Shown: positions 34,186 to 49,888 of the stretch, in pieces
Position numbering within the stretch: position 1 is the first letter of the stretch
How the letters are laid out: each line of letters starts with the position of its first letter
NCBI GenBank assembly: GCA_050084515.1
Contig: CM114272.1
Span: forward strand, 25,110,001-25,174,000
Direction of reading: 5' to 3'
Length of the DNA: 64,000 bases
Origin: Blasia pusilla
Lineage: Eukaryota > Marchantiophyta > Marchantiopsida > Blasiales
The notes under the pieces: model-generated
The model's database searches: none
What the model was told of the DNA's origin: nothing
Seen by the model: the letters and a program-made list of their open reading frames with translations, nothing else
Made by a program: the position numbers and the translations under genes

Positions 34186-34533
34186 TGAAATCCGTGAAAG
34201 ACCTACTATCATAAAACATTTATAGAATCACATACAATCGAGCCAAACCCACTCCACGATGGGAGAATCCAGGGCGAAGCTTGCGAGAACCACCATAGCC
34301 AAGAGCTCTACTCACTACCAAGGCTCAACTCAAAGAACTAATTGTTCTTTGAGTGCACTCCACACTATATCCTCCAACCTAAGAGCGGGCCCTACTGGAA
34401 AAGTCACCCTCAACTGAGTAACCCCCAATCCTATGTATGAAACCGCATCTCTACCTAGACACTACGGCCCTACATAAGGTATGGCCTCTACTAGCTCACT
34501 ATACTCTACGACATAATGAGTATGGTCATGATA
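34186..34533 (-). repeat. LTR D
   Basis: The fourth LTR core, 348 bp, lacks about 20 bases (TAACTCCCAACGCAACAGGC) present in the other three. The ~105-bp flank block is absent on both sides. The array ends here and AT-rich unique-looking DNA follows. Confidence 0.8.
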
Positions 34534-35719
34534 ACTTACAAAAGCAACAAAAGTCCACCATGCCTTGTTCATACCAATTCGAGGTAACATACCTCAGATG
34601 CATGCTATATCTGGTGTGTGGATCAAGCTAAAGAATGCAATTATTATTATTATAGATTAATGTTTTATGCTCATGCCCCATTTGATGCAAATTATAGACA
34701 TGAGACTAAACCAAAGCAAGTCATGTTATAGGAGTAGTTCATTCCCTAATGGATAAGTTCTACTTGTAAGTGATATGGCACATCTACCTCCTATCTGTAC
34801 TCAAAAATTTCAAAAAAAAATTGCAATAGATGTCACCTACTATCTTCTCCATTGATGAGTGAGGTTGAAATACTTGAGGTATCAACATCAATGAGGCACT
34901 CTAAAGATCATGACTACCTATATTTTTTTACTACCATCAGATCCTCATTGTTGAGAGAAATGCAATCTACTCTTACTTAAAAGATTATTTTGTTGTTGAA
35001 TCCAATGCTATAGACTTTATCTAGAATGATACAATAAAAATATGTTCACGTCGCATCGATATCTAGCTTTTTTACATCATTTTTCTCAATAAATTCTTTG
35101 ATGGAGCATCCATTATTCCCATATAAATAATTATTAATGTGCCTTCACTACCATAATTTAATTCTTGGTTAGTAGATGATGATTTTCACTAGTTATCATA
35201 TATTGCTATTGGATGTTCTATGATGCTCACTTCTAACATTAATCTTGCAATTCATGTTGCCAATGGCTTCTCCAGTATTGTCTCATAAATATATTATACA
35301 GATCAACTTATATTTATGATTTGATTCAGGACTTGATTTGATGGATCATTCCATTATTGGAAAAATTAGCTCCTCATGCCACTTTGTCATTATAACTAGA
35401 TCAAAATTCTCTACGCTAAGATATGAATCTCATTACAAATACTTCAAAAGTAAATTTTCACTTACCCTTTGATATGCAAAGACAAGAACTAAGAGCCAAG
35501 GACTAACAGTGAATGCTCATCGCTTCTTGATCATAAGATCTGCATTTGTTCCTGCCCTAGTCTATGTTATGCTTTCTCATGTTCGTACTAGGCAATAATT
35601 AGCCATATTAGATCATCTAATATTAGATGATTGTATAATAATTTTATAGCAAGTCTAGCCCCTTTGCAAATTTTCTTCTATGTCTACATTATGTAGGATG
35701 TCTAGCCAAGAGCAAAGGT
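34534..35719. other. AT-rich stretch without a recognised gene
   Basis: No gene or structured repeat is recognised between the end of the LTR array and the hAT remnant. Confidence 0.45.
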
Positions 35720-37412
35720 AAATAAAAAACCAACAAGGAGTACAAAACTAGCTATGACATACACTCAACAGTCTCTCCTTTCTTTGGAATTATGATCGAT
35801 GAGTCGACTGACATATCCGTAACAGGGCATCTAGTCGTATTCTCTACTTTCATTGAAGAGGGCCAAGCAGAATCCTATTTTCCAGGATTCATTCATTGCG
35901 AATCAAAATATTCTAATGCTATTACCGAAACCTTGCTGCAACTACTGAAAGATGGAGGATTGGAATTCTCCAAAATGGTTGCATTTGGTTCTAACGGTGC
36001 CTCAACAATGGTAGGTAGCCAGACAGGTGTAGCCTCTCAATTGAGGAAAAAGGTAAATCCCTACATTCTTTCAATTCATTGTGTAGCCCATAGAACAAAT
36101 TTGGCCGCTTTATCAACTGCCAAAGCTCCTGATTGTAAGTCAATCTCCTCTGAAGTTGACTGGATTCTCAATGCTGTAGCTAGCTACTTTAGAAGGTCCT
36201 CCAAGAGGAAAACAGTCTTGTTATCTTTGGAGGAAAAACTCAATGACTCCCAACGAGTCATGAAGAGATAGCACAAGATTCGGTGGTCATCCGATTGGCA
36301 AGCTGTGACCACATTTTGTGATTCTTTAGAATCGGTAATGACGTACTTGAGAGATATTCTTCTTGAGAGGATGATGGGAAATTGCCAAATTGTTTAACAA
36401 GTTGAGATCATTCCAAATGATATATCAATTGTATTTTTTGGCTGACATTCTTTCCATGCTTGCTAGTTTGAGTAAGATATTTCAGTACCAGTTTGTAGAT
36501 GTTAGCACAAATGGGAGCATTGTCAATTCTGAGATAGCTAGGATAACCATGAATTTTGTGATGGAAACTCATGACTTGAATGCTTCAACCTTCTCTGAAG
36601 AAACCGGTTACAATATACTTCCTGACTTTGGGCCACCTGGTGGTTATCTTTGTCGTTTACAATTTGAGATCAGTGGAAACAAATTTCATAGCATATGTAT
36701 GTCTTGGGATCAGACAGGAAGTGACTTAGAGGCTGCATTGTTCTTTCAAAAAAGGTTTGCTGAAAGTGTGTGTGCAGCTTTACATTATCGATTTCGAGAC
36801 AACAACCTCGTTGGTGCAATGAAAATCCTTAATCCTTTGCACATGCCATCACGGCAAGTGGGATTGAGTAGTTAGGGATGTAAAGATTTAGATGATTTGT
36901 GTGGTTTTTTCGGAGCCCAGTTGCCATTGCAAAATCAGTTGCAACCTGCAATCATTAATTCTCCACAAGAGTTTCAGTCTTTCAAATTGATGGCTACCAC
37001 TGAGTGGAAGGATCGCAACTTCAAAGACTTGTGGGCTATAGTGAGCTAGAGTCCCTCTCTACGATGTAAATTTTCTAATTTGTTAATTTTGGAAAATTTA
37101 GCTAGGGTCCAGTGTGTTAGTACTACCATATGTGAGAGATCATTTTCCATTCAGAATATGATCAAGACTAAATCTCGTAACAGGTTGACCACCAAGTACT
37201 TGAATGCAGTTTTGAGGATTGCCTTGGAAGGACCGTCCTCTGATTATGAGGATATATTGTTTGAGTCTGTGGTCTTGTGGAAGAATTCTGCTCATTTTAG
37301 GTACCTGTTTGCAAATCTAGATAGATATGTCTCCCCAGTTGTACCCAAGGAAAAGCATGGGATGAGAAGTTCCGCAATTAAGGTAAAAAAAAGGTGCCCT
37401 CACTTTAGGTGA
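35720..37412 (+). pseudogene. hAT-family transposase remnant (ZNF862/KIAA1586-like)
   Basis: Three consecutive pieces of a hAT transposase. 35792-36271: MIDESTDISVTGHLVVFST with the catalytic-region DEST motif, then FGSNGASTMVGSQTGVASQL and SIHCVAHRTNLAAL. 36390-36875: the middle region with NSEIARITMNFVMETHD. 37080-37412: the hAT C-terminal dimerisation domain, with TTICERSFSIQNMIKTKSRN (CERSFS near 37131) and a trailing tryptophan region. Similarity to the DUF4371-type hAT proteins also found as domesticated genes is recalled from the family, not searched. Stops at 36270 and near 36875 and 37048, plus a frame change near 36380, make it non-functional. No BED finger is seen upstream, and the terminal inverted repeats were not found. 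Confidence 0.85.
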
Positions 37413-40400
37413 GAAACGTCCAACTCTCTTTGTTGATTTCATGTAAATATGGTATTCATTTGTATTCTTATTTTGTTGATATTGTTGTATTCGCATGTAT
37501 CCAAAAGGAAGCTTTATCCTACAAAGAGATTAATTTCAAGGAGACATCCCTTACTAGATCGTAAGGGAATAAATTGGTTACATTATTGGCATCTGGAGAG
37601 ATTTCCCTTGATGACCTTAGGACCCTATACTATGAGTTCCAAGTCCCTCTTCATATGGTCATTTGATTTCAATAACTCCAAAGCCTCACATTTCAATGGA
37701 GTTAGCTCATTCTAATGGTGAGATTCCTAAGTTCACACCAACCACACCAAAAACTGACATTCCTCACGTCATTCCAATTCTTCCGAATTTTGATGATATT
37801 AGTAACTCACCACTTCCTCTGAGGTACCTTCCGAACGCCCTCACTATGAACCAACATCATTATTACATCCCCTGGGAAAGAAAAAAGTATTTAACACCAT
37901 CAAGGAAACATGCTCTTTCATTCTCTTTAGTATGTGTTATCTTATAAGCAAACTTTGATTCTCTCTTTCAATTTTCTTAACCAAATTTTCTTACGTCTTG
38001 TACCTATTACAGACACAACGTCGTAGATACATATATGAGAATATCTTCTTCCTATTCAGCAAACCTACAATGAATGAAAGTATCCTAGTTGCATTTTTTG
38101 CTTCACATAGGTCATCTATATATTACATCCATTAGACCTTTTGTACACATTTTGCCTATCCACAAGGATTGCATGTATATCTTAATGGAATTTTTTCTAT
38201 ATACTCTTCATACCAATAAATGTTCTCTTATTGATCTACCTAGTTCTAATGGCCACGTACAACAAGGGTTGTATGTATATTTGCAGCAATTGCTCTATTA
38301 CACACACAATACCATGGATTGATCTAGTCTATTTACTCATCTAGGAGATCCATTTCCACCCAAATTCTCAAACAATAAATATGCTTCTTTCTTCAATACA
38401 GATCATGATCTCCCATGGGCAAACCACTACATGACTATTCTATTTACTATCTATGGAATTGCAAATATATGCGACATATTTTTCCATGAAGATAACTATT
38501 ACTACAACCATTCTAAGTTTACTTGCATGCAATACTTACTACTTACAACCTCTATATTACGATTTCTTATTACGACTATGCATTGACTAATTACTATTAT
38601 AATTTTCTCCTTTTCCAACCTAATGTCTATACTTGTTCCGTCATCTATTAGTATGTGTTCAGTTATCTGTTAGAGCATGCATGCTCATCCAACTATATCA
38701 TTTCTTTCATTCAAATCCAACTTCCTAAATTAATCTATTACTATGCTCATTTTTTAAAATTTTATGGTCTATCTCAAAAAAAGTACAACAAAGTTTATTG
38801 TACTCAGCTTTCTTAAATTACTCTCACATAAGTTCCATGTGATTTCCACCCATTTCCACATTCACTCATAACCTAATTTCCAAGTACATTACGAGAGATA
38901 TAGTGTTAAAGACTAAAATTTTAATTCTAACTAGCATAAATTTTCTACATCATGGTATTTTCCATACACTTATACATGCTTACTATTCCTTACCTACCCA
39001 TTCATTCTACCTACTCCTCAGGGATATCATCTAAAGGGTATAATATATCATGTGCGATCGTAGGCCTTTAAAGTAATTGTTCACTATTATTATTTTTTAA
39101 TTAATAAGATCCTATTTCATTATTTTTTGAAAATTTTAATTGAGGCATCGCTATTATAATTATCTCAATTACTTATTTTAATAATCCTTTCGCTATTATA
39201 AAAATAGTTGAAAAAATTATAGCCTCTTTTGCGTGCAGATATTACTTATTTTAAAGAAGGCATAATACAAAGGACCAATTGGTTGTAAATGAAGAATGGT
39301 ACACAAAATAAACATACGAACATAACACAAATTCATTTCAATGAAATATGCAATAAGGTTAATATAGATACTTTCTTTCATAAATACCTTTAAAAATCAA
39401 GATCTTCTCTTGTCTTTTAAGAATGCATCTAAAACTTTTCTATCATAAGGATCTAATATCCAAACATCTTCCGCTCCCTCCTTGTATTTCATTGTAATAC
39501 AAGCAATTATCATACCTAATTCAATCTATTGTACATCATTGTTATCATAAGTGAAACGAACTAAGCTTTGATTCACAAGAGTGGACCAATTGAAGATACA
39601 TTCTATACCGTCATCTTCCGTTATAAATCCTCTAATATGTTTGAGCATGCCTCTATCATATAATATTATTTTATGCCTTATTTTTCTACAATTCTTTCCT
39701 ACTTTTTCCTCAATTTTTTCACTTTACTTATCCAAGCGTTGCAAGTATATCCTCTATCCATGCTACTTTTGAGGACTCCTTTAGTCTTTTTTCCTCTCTG
39801 TCTAGATGTTGTAGTCCTCAAGATAGAAGATTGCAAAGCTTCCTTTTTAAACAACACAACACATGTACTACCAATATCTAATATACATGATTCTCCTAGT
39901 GTGATTGAGGGTTGTAAGCAAAGGTTAGGAATTGAAGCCGTTACATCACCTTTTTCAATTTAGTCCATGAATCTTGGTAATCTTATGGTTTAAAAAATGG
40001 CTTCATTTGTAGACCTCAGATTGAAGTAGATAGGTGAAATTAAATGATGGTTTTCTTAGAAGGCTTTACATTGGAGATCCAATGGGTCTAAAATAATTTG
40101 ATGCATCTTGAGTGCCCCCCCATACATATGCTAAAAATATTTGGAGGCTTTTGGAGGTTTAACCCTCATGAAACATTATTTCCCTTGTCCATTTTCTTGG
40201 ATTTTTGTACTTGTAACATCACATTGCACCATTAGATGGATCTCAAAGTTGTAGGGGAGTATTTTTGCATGTATTTTGATTTAATGAACGATTTAGATCT
40301 TATGAAAATCACTCAAAATATGAGTTATGATTTAAACTTGGTATTTCCAAATGTTCATTATTTGCTTCAATTTGGATCAATGTTTTCCCATAAAAAAGCT

Positions 40401-40605
40401 CAGCTAACTCCTTATGATTCCATGTATGACTCGACATAAATTTAGAAGTTTTGATAAATATGAGAGAAATTAGAGACTCACTAGTCTTCCATTTATTTTA
40501 TTATGACCAATAAGAAAACGACACGCCAAAAAATGGGATATCGAGTTCCCAATAGTCTATTTTTAATTATTTGCTTCGGCCTACCAATTATTTGGATCCT
40601 GTATT
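37413..40605. other. AT-rich intergenic stretch
   Basis: No recognisable coding domain. Frames up to about 95 codons (for example 37449-37715 and 37663-37947) lack similarity to anything I know. Confidence 0.45.
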
Positions 40606-40680
40606 GTAATAGGTTAAATTAAAATATTAATATCTATTTTAATAGGTTAAATTAAAATATTAATATCTGTTGTAATAGGT
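40606..40680. repeat. Short AT-rich tandem repeat, period 33 bp
   Basis: The unit AATAGGTTAAATTAAAATAT followed by TAATATCTRTT is present twice and a third copy begins; AGGT recurs at 40611, 40644 and 40677. Confidence 0.8.
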
Positions 40681-44309
<3,629 letters not shown>

Positions 44310-46300
44310 ACCTCCTCCTCTTCCTCTTTCTTCTTCCTTTCATACCCTAACTTTCAACCTTAACTTAATAAATCATATAATGTTTGAAAATCATAATCCC
44401 AAACTTCACACACCAAGGGAAAAGAATTTGAAAATGCACATCTACATATGCATTTAAAAATATAAAACCCTAAATGAGATTTGTGAAATTTGGTTTGCTT
44501 CTCGAAGACAAACTACAAAATGTGAACTTTTTAAATTTAGAAAAATCTCCCCAACCACAAGTTCTTCCAATTTCACTCCAATCAAATGGTAGAAACAAAA
44601 GATGACTCACGATAAAGGTGCAAATTCAAAGAATCCAAGATGCATCTCGAGAACAACTCCTTCTATTATTCCTACTAGTAAGGTACCCATGCCATGCACG
44701 GGAAATAAAAAAGTGTTTGAAGAGCTTTTGCTAGTGTATAGCCCATGAAGGGACTAATGATGTTGTACACAGAATTTTTTTTTGCTATCTGTAGCATGTG
44801 AAATATTTTCTTGCAGCCCAGTTGCCACTTGTCAAACATAGAGATGTTTGCAAATCAAGAAGGCACTCTCCAATAATAATATAAATTCTTGGTTCTTTTA
44901 ATGATCTATTTTTCAACCAAAATTCCAAAGATCGTTATACTTTTCCATACCATGTCATGTCCCCAAGCATAAAAACCATAGGGCATAACCCATATGTGAA
45001 AATTCCTACCAACACATACTTTAAAAAGTATAAAACCCTAAATCAGGTATCTCAATTTTGGTTTGCTTCTCCGGGGACATACTTTTAGATCTAAGCTGTC
45101 CAAGTTTAGAAGTCCCTCTCCAACCACAAGTTCTCCTAGGTTCAGCTTAATCCAATGGTTGGAACCAATGATACATCAACTTGAACATGAAATCTTAAAA
45201 AATATTTGGAACATTTCCTCTTAAAGTCCTCTTCTTCCTCTTTGTTCTCCCTTTTTTACGCTTCTTTTCAAAAAGATGTCCTAAATATGAAACATTTTCT
45301 TAGCATGCACTTACGTGCCAACAACTTAGAGCAAAAATAAAATCTTAAAATGACCATCTACAAAGGGAAATAAAAATCCTAAATCCTAAATCTAGTCTCC
45401 TAATTATGGTCTAACCATGGAATTGAATATAGATGATATGAACCATTCAAGTGGAAGCAACCCTTTCCTACATCAACTCCTGAGACATTCAATTCAATCT
45501 AATGGTGGGAAGCAACAATAAAACAACATGAATGTGAAAATTCAAAAAAGACTTGGAAAGTTTCCTCTTAAAGTCCTCTTCTTCCTCTTTGTTTCCCCTT
45601 TTTTGACCCTTCTCTCAACGAGGAGTCCATGAATCATGAAAATTTTTCACAACATGCATTTAAGTTCAAGGAACTTAGAGAAAATAAAATAAAATCTTCA
45701 AATGACTATCCACACAAGGAATTAATAGTCATAAATCCTAAATTTGATATCCTAATCAAAGTTTAACCATCTGAACCATTCAAGTGAAAGAGAACCTTCC
45801 CAAAATCAACTTCTAAAAATTTCAATTCAAGATATTAATCCAATGGTAGGAACCAAGGATACAAGAAGATGAATATGAAAATTGAAAGGACATTTAGAAA
45901 GTTTCCTCTTCAAATCCTCCTCCTTTTTTTACCCTTATCTTCAATAAGCAGTCCATAAATCATGAAATCTTATTACACCATATACTTGAGTGCTACGAAC
46001 TTATATAAAAAATAAAATATTCAAATAATTAGCCATAAAAGTAATTAAAAATCATAAAAACTAAATATAGTCTCCTAATTATGGTATAACCATGGAAGAA
46101 AGGATGGAAGATCTGAACCGTCCGAGTGGAAGAGAGCTTTCCCGATATCAAATACTAAAAATTTCAATTCAATCCAATGATAGGAATCAATGATACATCA
46201 AGGTGAATATAAAAATTCAAAAAAGAACTGGAACATTTCCTCTTAAAGTCCTCTTCTTCCTCTTTATTTTTCGTTTGTTGATCCCTCACTTATACTAGCT
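44310..46300. repeat. Degenerate ~340-bp tandem array
   Basis: The landmark CCTCTTAAAGTCCTCTTCTT recurs at 45217, 45564 and 46239, with a variant at 45905, giving periods of 347, 341 and 334. Each unit also contains AATCCAATGRTRGGAA-like and TAAAACCCTAAAT-like or CCTAAATCTAGTCTCCTAAT-like strings and a GAACCATTCAAGTGG-like string. A more diverged unit at 44310-44640 precedes an interruption at 44670-44890. The two units near 13 kb are the same family in the opposite orientation. Confidence 0.75.
44675..44702 (-). mobile_element. Helitron-like 3' terminus
   Basis: Read on the minus strand, a 7-bp-stem hairpin (CCCGTGC, loop ATG, GCATGGG) is followed by a short spacer and CTAG, with T as the next base. 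A hairpin just before CTRR and insertion next to a T are Helitron hallmarks. The matching 5' TC end was not identified, so the element's extent is unknown. Confidence 0.45.
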
Positions 46301-48272
46301 TGAAGATCCAACTTGTGCAAACTTTCTCATATACGTTAAGATGAAGATGAAAATTTAATAAGAAATATGGGCTTTTCCTTACCAAAGGCAAAGTTAATGA
46401 AGAATGGATATTTTAATTGTAAGTTTATATGTCATGGAAATTATAAATATAAATAGAAATTTAATTGGTGTATAAATTAGCTTTAAAAGTATGGAGAGGG
46501 GAGAGAAATATACTTCTAAGCACTTCAATGGTCTACATCTTTTTTTTTATTAGGAAATTAAAAGAAAAAGGGGAGAAATTTTTTTCCAAGTTTTGCTTTT
46601 ATTTCTACATCATGAAATGAATTTGCCTTGTAGGCAAATTTACCATGATCAAATATGCTTAGATGAATTTCCAAGATTTTAAGATATCCATGGATCATTT
46701 TGGAGTAGTTCTAGATCTTGTGATAGTTCCCCATCAAAGTATTTTTAAACATACTATCCTAATCACTCAAATATGACTACAACTACATAAGTTTTAAGGT
46801 ATGACTAGCATATTAATCCCAAATATTTCTCACTATTTCGATTAATAACGGTTTCCTCTGGTCATAAAATAATGACTAAACCAACATAATCATAATCTTA
46901 GTTATTATTTGCACCACTCATTAACTTGCGAGTAATAAAAACCCTTATTTTCTTCTAAAGAACCTTGATCTAGGGTTCATAGTAGAGAGGTTAACAAGAG
47001 ATAGATTTCTTTCTCAAGTATCTTTTCTTCAATTGGCAGGAAGGAAGAGATAAAGGTTAAATTTTCTAGAAGAGAGGAAAAGAGAGAAAGATTTTTCTTA
47101 GAAAGGAAGGATTTCTCAAGGAAAAATTTTAATCATTAATTTTCAATAGGAAAATTGAATTTTCAAAGGGGATAGAATGAAAGACAAGGATGTGTCTCCA
47201 ATAATAGAGTGCTTCACAATTCAAGGAATTGCTTTTAAGTCTTGAATTTCAATATAAGAGATAAGGAGAGATAAGGAATAAATTTAAATAGGACAAAGTA
47301 GATAAGTAGGATAAGGAGGAACATATCGATCTTCCTCCAATCATTTCTATTCCTCCTAAAAAATAAGGATGGGGAAAGAAACAATGTGGAGGATGACCAT
47401 AAGAATGAAAAAAATGACTTGGGTTAGAGTCTGTGAGAGGTCCTTCATAATATGGATAAAAAGTGCTCTAAATATTTATACTATTATGGTAGAATGGGGA
47501 TGACACTACACGATGAATTAGTTAACAATAGAACTTTCTTGATATGTCCTTGGAATGTTCGGAGATATTTCAAGGCATTGCTTTGAAAGTTTTTTAACCC
47601 ATTCACAAGCCTTGGATAGTTCAAGAGACATCCTAAATGGATAAAAAAATCACGTGAATATGAACAAGACTTGGAAATTTATTTTATTAGTTAATAAATT
47701 GGAAAATATTAACAACAAGATTCAAACTAACGAGGATATGGGCTTCAAGAAATAGTTTTGGAGGAAAAGGTTTAATAAAAAATTAAAAAACTTAAAATAA
47801 AAAAATGAATTCTTCTATTAGATATGATTCATATGAACGATGGACTCAATATATTTTATTTCAAATCTACTTGAATGATGTCAATTCTAATTACGGTCCC
47901 TACTACCAGCCTTTGTGCTTATTAAGCCCTTGCAAACACTCCCTATTCTTTTATCTCTATCTAACCTATCTAGGTGTCCTACACAAATGTTTTATACTTA
48001 CTTGCTCCCCATACTTTGAGAGGGTGGGAGAATTAAGGAGCAGTTTATCAAATTAGAATAAGATTTATTTTGGGTATGTGTTCCAATTTTTTTTTCTAAT
48101 TTTTTGCTTAGTTAGTTGATCATTGTATGTAAAACTTCCCTCTCATGATATAAATTTTTAATGTGTTAGAATTTTTTTCCCTTCTATAAGAATAATTTTA
48201 TTCAAGTTAGCATTTCTATCCACTCTCCCCTCAAATGTCAGATTTTTTTTTCCCTTTATGCAATAATATTTA
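46301..48272. other. AT-rich intergenic stretch
   Basis: No gene is recognised. The region is purine-rich and stop-dense. The 83-codon frame at 47805-48056 matches nothing I know. Confidence 0.45.
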
Positions 48273-48387
48273 CTAGTTAGGACCCGTGCATCGAATGGGA
48301 GCGTGCTATGCTCGCTCTATGAGATCCTAAACGCTCGATTATGCAACGTGTCATAACACATTCTCGAATTGAAAATAACCCTCGCGC

Positions 48388-48604
48388 CTATTCATCATCG
48401 GGTTAATTAACCCGAAGTGAAGATTGAAGAGCCACAGGTTCTATTTTAAATAACAGATTAAATATGTGTTTTATACCGTGTAGTTCATGCATGAGACTCT
48501 AGCGGAGTGGATGGTGTGCTCCATGAGGTCTCAAGGTCGACCTCTATGTTGCATAAACCTCCCTTCAATCTTGACCTCCGGTTAGTTAACCCGAGGATGA
48601 ATAG
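48388..48604. repeat. Foldback element with 42-bp inverted arms
   Basis: Arm 48388-48429 (CTATTCATCATCGGGTTAAT...) and arm 48563-48604 are reverse complements at 37 of 42 positions, with a 133-bp loop. The left arm contains the perfect 16-bp palindrome CGGGTTAATTAACCCG. Likely a small MITE-like foldback. Confidence 0.75.
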
Positions 48605-48769
48605 ACACGAGAAAAATAACACATATAAATATTCGACCATGTGAAAACTGTTCCTGGAACAATAACATAAATATTCACTTGTTTTATTTATTTATTATAC
48701 GTACCATTATTTTATTCCTTCCTTACATTTTTTTTGACATGTTATCGTCACCAACTTTCGAGCTCGTGG

Positions 48770-48965
48770 GCGCGCATCATTATTATTAAGTTATTCAGAT
48801 GTGCCCTGACCAACAAAGATCGGGCCGGGGCCGGGCCTGGCCAGAAGATCTTTGACGGCCAATACACTCGTCGCGCCGGGAGTCGAACCCCAGTCACGTA
48901 CCTACCCGGGAAAGCACATACGGGACCCATTAGCTGTGAGTCATTCCCACCCACTCTGTATCAAA
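48770..48965 (-). mobile_element. tRNA-related SINE-like unit
   Basis: On the minus strand, a TGACTCACAGCTAATGGG string (A-box-like, 48926-48944) is followed after about 40 bases by GGTTCGACTCCC (B box, 48878-48889). The sequence then runs to a tail CTTAATAATAATGATG near 48776-48791. This is the layout of a plant SINE. The plus-strand translation through it is a by-product. Borders and target duplications are not resolved. Confidence 0.6.
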
Positions 48966-49102
48966 GTAACCAGTCCGTGGTATCTCATGCGTTCATGCGG
49001 CGGGTCATGCGTTCTAAACTGATTCGTTATTGGTAAGTGAATAAGGTACGACCTGGTCCTAGAGTAGGACGGACTTAACTGCTTAACTCGTCTGTGGGCC
49101 GT

Positions 49103-49172
49103 ACATCGTGCGTAGAACCGGGAACTATTGCTTGGAAGGCGACTATCCTTACCGTTGGACTACAAGCGCTCG
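49103..49172 (-). mobile_element. tRNA-Gly(UCC)-derived head, T arm degenerate
   Basis: The minus strand reads GCGCTTGTAGTCCAACGGTA, then AGGATAGTCGCCTTCCAAGC and AATAG, very close to plant tRNA-Gly(UCC) through the anticodon arm (anticodon TCC). The T arm is degenerate (CCCGGTTCTACG) and no matching 3' acceptor follows, so it is not a functional tRNA gene. It lies upstream, on the same strand, of the SINE-like unit at 48770-48965 and may be the head of a composite SINE. Confidence 0.7.
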
Positions 49173-49409
49173 GTTCTAATCAAGAGGATAAGATAATAAT
49201 AATGAAAATGTGTTGGATTTGAAGACTTCTGTGATAAGGTCCAAAGCGAATAGAAACACTCGTCATGCGCAACAAATTTCTCTAAGAATTTCTTACTTTG
49301 TCCATGTTACTATCGTATGCTTATCTCACCTTTTCACTGCAATAATTGCCTTTCATTCATCTCCACCAACGCTTGTGCTTTCTTTCATTTTCACACAATA
49401 ACTTAACAA

Positions 49410-49888
49410 TTGGACATTGAAATGGGTAGAGTAGCAAAGGATAAACGCCTACGATCATTTGTCGCTCCTTACCGGCCTCTGCAATCTAAGGGCTCTTCAT
49501 CAGACCTCATCATCAAAGTCTCAACACTCTTGCTCTCCTTAGCAAACAAACCTGAATGGGCTAACGCGTGCCATCTATACACCATCTTCTCGTCACTCTC
49601 TCCATGCCAACGAAAAACAATCCCATCTTGTTGATTCGAGCATGGGTTATGGCTCAAACCAACTATGTATTGGTTTAGCGTCCCACATCAATGTACCACC
49701 TGAAAATCATACTCGTGCAACAATACAACCCACCTCGCAAGCTTCCCTATAATCTTGTTGGACTTCATCAACCATTTAAGTGGTTGATGATTAGTGATGA
49801 AGTTAAAGGGGTGTTTGAATAAGTAAGACTTGAAATGCACGACAATCCACATACAACCAACACTCATCCTCATACGAGCTACAATTAG
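49410..49888 (-). pseudogene. RNase H fragment of the methyltransferase/PHD gypsy family
   Basis: The pieces NHQPLKWLMKSNKIIGKLAR and LLHEYDFQVV correspond to the RNase H of element 1. LSHNPCSNQQDGIVFRWHGE, DEKMVYRWHA and what follows correspond to its linker (LSRNPCTSQEDATGARWHGE in element 1). The copy is more diverged than elements 1 and 2. It is cut off sharply at 49888, where an LTR begins. Confidence 0.8.

Noticed and set aside
48273-48310. Second Helitron end (ACTAGTTAGGACCCGTGCATCG)
   Set aside because: The hairpin stem is only about five pairs including a wobble; too weak to call.
48734-49036. 100-codon plus-strand protein at the SINE-like units
   Set aside because: It reads through tRNA-derived modules in antisense; such frames are common by-products of SINEs.
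49103-49172. Functional tRNA-Gly gene
   Set aside because: The T arm is degenerate and there is no complementary 3' acceptor, so it is at best a tRNA-derived repeat.
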